Below, in pieces: positions 5,964 through 7,324 of a stretch of DNA of 7,324 bases. This DNA comes from Thermoprotei archaeon (GTDB lineage Archaea; Thermoproteota; Thermoprotei; Thermofilales; Thermofilaceae): contig QMRZ01000076.1 of the NCBI GenBank assembly GCA_003649495.1, positions 1 to 7,324 of the forward strand, given 5' to 3'. Positions within the stretch are counted from its first letter, which is position 1; each line of letters starts with the position of its first letter. Position numbers and translations under genes: made by a program. The notes below the pieces were generated by a model. The model was not told the origin of the DNA. It saw nothing but the letters and a program-made list of their open reading frames with translations, and did no database searches.

Positions 5964-7001
5964 CTAGGAAAGGTGAATCTCCTCGCCTTCCCTGGCCGAC
6001 CTGTATATGGCGTAGATGATCTCCTGGGCCCTGAGCCCGTCGTAGCCGCTTGGCGAGGGCTCCAGGTCCTCCTCAATACACTTCACGAAGTACCTCAGCT
6101 CCTCCAGGTACATGTCCCTGAAGGGGAAGAGCCTCGAGACGTACTCGCCACCCCTGAAGATCACGGCGCGGCTCCTCCACTTGAAGTAGGGGAAGAGGAT
6201 CTCGGCCCTGGCAGTCCCCTCATCCCCGAATATGGCCAGCCCCTCATCCCAGTCCCCGGCTATGCTGCCGCAGAGCTGGAAGAAGCCCAGGGCCCCACTC
6301 CTGAACTTCAGGATTGAGGTGCTCACGTAGTCCCCGCCCGGCGTCTCGTAGTACCTGGAGACTACCGACGACACCTCGCCCCCCATCCACCTCAGCAGGT
6401 CTGCGTGGTGGACGCCGTGGGCGAGGAGCATGTCGAGGTGCCTATCCCCCGTGGGCGCGTACGCCCTAGCCGGGTACTCGGGGGGCCTGATGAATGCGTC
6501 GATGAAGGCCCTGACGTAGCCCTCATGCACCCTACAGTCCCTGTACCACGAGTTGATCGAGAAGACCCTCCCGAGAGAGCCGCGGCGCACCTCATCCCTA
6601 ATCCACCTGAGCGATGGGTCAAACCTCTTCATGAACCCCACCATGAGCTTCACGCCGTGCCTCCTACAGGCGTCCAGCATCTCCCTACACTCCTCAACCG
6701 TCACAGCCATGGGCTTCTCCACGAACACGTGGAGCCCGGCCTCCGCAGCCGCCACCGTGACCTCACAGTGAGCTGCGTGCCACGTCGCGTTCACGATGCC
6801 GTCCAGCCTCTCCCTCCTAAACATCTCCTCATAATCCCCGTAATACCTGGGCACCCCATACTTAGCCGCCACCCGCCTCGCCACCTCCAAGTACTTGTCA
6901 CAGACAGCCACGAGCTCCACACCCTCAAGCCTCTTGAGAGAAGGTATGTGCACGAGCTGAGCTATCCCCCCACACCCCACGAGACCGAGCCTAACGACCA
7001 T
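5964..7001 (-). CDS. Gfo/Idh/MocA family NAD(P)-dependent oxidoreductase
   Basis: This 345-aa protein has the normal length for Gfo/Idh/MocA dehydrogenases, which oxidise or reduce sugars and cyclitols in the cytoplasm. The N-terminal Rossmann fold has GCGGIA at 9-14, and D35 ends the second strand (VAVCD), which favours NAD over NADP. EKP lies at 95-97, with K96 the expected catalytic lysine. The C-terminal domain carries LLAHGVHHADLLRWMGG, matching the conserved H-x-x-D-LLRW region. However, the Asp normally four residues before the histidine is Ala. The ATG at 7001 has no Shine-Dalgarno sequence, but a TATA box 27-34 bp upstream predicts a leaderless mRNA. The gene is convergent with the transporter operon and much more GC-rich. 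The exact substrate cannot be assigned; the neighbouring DegT-like gene suggests sugar or cyclitol metabolism. Confidence 0.93.
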   Translation of the reverse strand: MVVRLGLVGCGGIAQLVHIPSLKRLEGVELVAVCDKYLEVARRVAAKYGVPRYYGDYEEMFRRERLDGIVNATWHAAHCEVTVAAAEAGLHVFVEKPMAVTVEECREMLDACRRHGVKLMVGFMKRFDPSLRWIRDEVRRGSLGRVFSINSWYRDCRVHEGYVRAFIDAFIRPPEYPARAYAPTGDRHLDMLLAHGVHHADLLRWMGGEVSSVVSRYYETPGGDYVSTSILKFRSGALGFFQLCGSIAGDWDEGLAIFGDEGTARAEILFPYFKWRSRAVIFRGGEYVSRLFPFRDMYLEELRYFVKCIEEDLEPSPSGYDGLRAQEIIYAIYRSAREGEEIHLS

Positions 7002-7027
7002 GCCGCTGTATTAGGCCTTAGAGCGCG

Positions 7028-7035
7028 ATATAAGC
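7028..7035 (-). promoter_or_regulatory. TATA box of the Gfo/Idh/MocA oxidoreductase gene
   Basis: The minus strand reads CTTATATC, close to the archaeal TATA consensus, centred about 30 bp before the ATG at 7001. Transcription would start near 7005, giving a leader of only a few bases. No clear purine-rich BRE precedes it. Confidence 0.55.
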
Positions 7036-7179
7036 TGAGGCACGGCAAGGCCGAGCCGCTCGAGGGAGATGCCGCCGCGACGAGGGGCTAAGCCTCCAGG
7101 GACGCTGATCACCGAGGAGATGAGGAAGCCCCCAGGGTGTACCCCTCGACGTGAATCATGCCGATGGAGTGGCGCACAG

Positions 7180-7323
7180 CTATCCCTCGACGAGGTGGCT
7201 AAAGCGGGGCCCCTGCGTGGTGGGGCGCGACCCGCTCTTCACAGAGACTACGAGCCCCTCGCTAGAGGGCACTACTGCGGTGACCCACCCCTCCCTATGT
7301 GATACGTGCTCAACGTAGCTGGG
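7180..7323 (-). CDS. Possible 3' end of an unidentified protein gene (runs off right edge)
   Basis: From the right edge the minus strand stays open for 47 codons and ends in TAG at 7182-7180. The translation contains SYVEHVSHREGWVTAVVP, then SSEGLVVSVKSG and a tail ending FSHLVEG. Alternating hydrophobic stretches (WVTAVV, GLVVSV) and codons such as AGG, GTA and AAG resemble real archaeal coding sequence. The other minus frames close quickly. I do not recognise the family. In DNA this GC-rich an open frame of this length can occur by chance, so the call is tentative. If real, it is in tandem with the oxidoreductase gene, separated from it by 178 bp. That gap holds the oxidoreductase TATA box (7028-7035) and, from 7036 to 7179, no other feature I can support. 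Confidence 0.35.
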   Translation of the reverse strand, partial: PSYVEHVSHREGWVTAVVPSSEGLVVSVKSGSRPTTQGPRFSHLVEG

Positions 7324-7324
7324 G

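Noticed and set aside
6405..7091. A 228-codon plus-strand open frame
   Set aside because: It lies antisense to the well-supported oxidoreductase gene in GC-rich DNA, and its product is a His/Pro/Arg-rich string without domain motifs. It is a shadow frame.
7143..7192. Direct repeat CCCTCGACG at 7143-7151 and 7184-7192
   Set aside because: Two nine-base copies 41 bp apart in GC-rich DNA are compatible with chance, and no third copy or spacer regularity points to a CRISPR or operator array.
7069..7302. A 77-codon plus-strand open frame
   Set aside because: The product is rich in Pro, Arg and Gly with no fold-like pattern. It overlaps the more coding-like minus-strand frame at 7180-7323 and has no promoter that I can see.
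1..7324. Search for tRNA, rRNA, insertion sequences and CRISPR arrays
   Set aside because: No tRNA cloverleaf signature, transposase-like frame with terminal inverted repeats, or regularly spaced repeat was seen on reading through the window by eye.

Overview
The window looks like chromosomal DNA from a thermophilic archaeon, most likely of the Thermoproteota (Crenarchaeota). Arg codons are mostly AGG/AGA and Ile is often ATA. TATA-box promoters sit about 26 bp before predicted transcript starts. At least two genes appear leaderless, while genes inside the operon carry GGTGA ribosome-binding sites. The substrate-binding protein is anchored by a C-terminal membrane helix, a known crenarchaeal arrangement. 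This placement is inferred from style; no rRNA or other marker gene is present.

Layout, left to right. Bases 1-72 (minus strand) hold the first 24 codons of a gene that resembles a DegT/DnrJ/EryC1/StrS sugar aminotransferase; no tracked ORF reports it. An 89-bp intergenic region carries two back-to-back archaeal promoters. Next comes a five-gene plus-strand operon (162-5885) for a complete Opp/Dpp-type ABC importer: a membrane-tethered SBP_bac_5 binding protein, two permeases (DppB- and DppC-like) and two ATPases (DppD- and DppF-like). The last four genes are packed with 1-4 nt stop/start overlaps. After 78 bp with a weak stem-loop, a convergent minus-strand Gfo/Idh/MocA oxidoreductase (5964-7001) follows, with its own TATA box. 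Bases 7002-7324 contain that promoter, about 145 bp in which I see nothing, and what may be the 3' end of another minus-strand gene (7180-7323).

How the genes may work together. By sequence alone the transporter would be annotated as a dipeptide/oligopeptide importer. Several archaeal and Thermotoga members of this family import oligosaccharides. Here the importer is flanked by two sugar-modifying families that often occur together (DegT aminotransferase and Gfo/Idh dehydrogenase), so a carbohydrate, cyclitol or amino-sugar substrate is a reasonable inference. It is not proven from this sequence.

Nothing here is a clearly new system. The most noteworthy points are the nine-step heptad (coiled-coil) stalk of the binding protein, the symmetric divergent promoter, the hidden DegT start, the shortened DppF subunit paired with a cysteine-cluster DppD, and a missing conserved Asp in the oxidoreductase.
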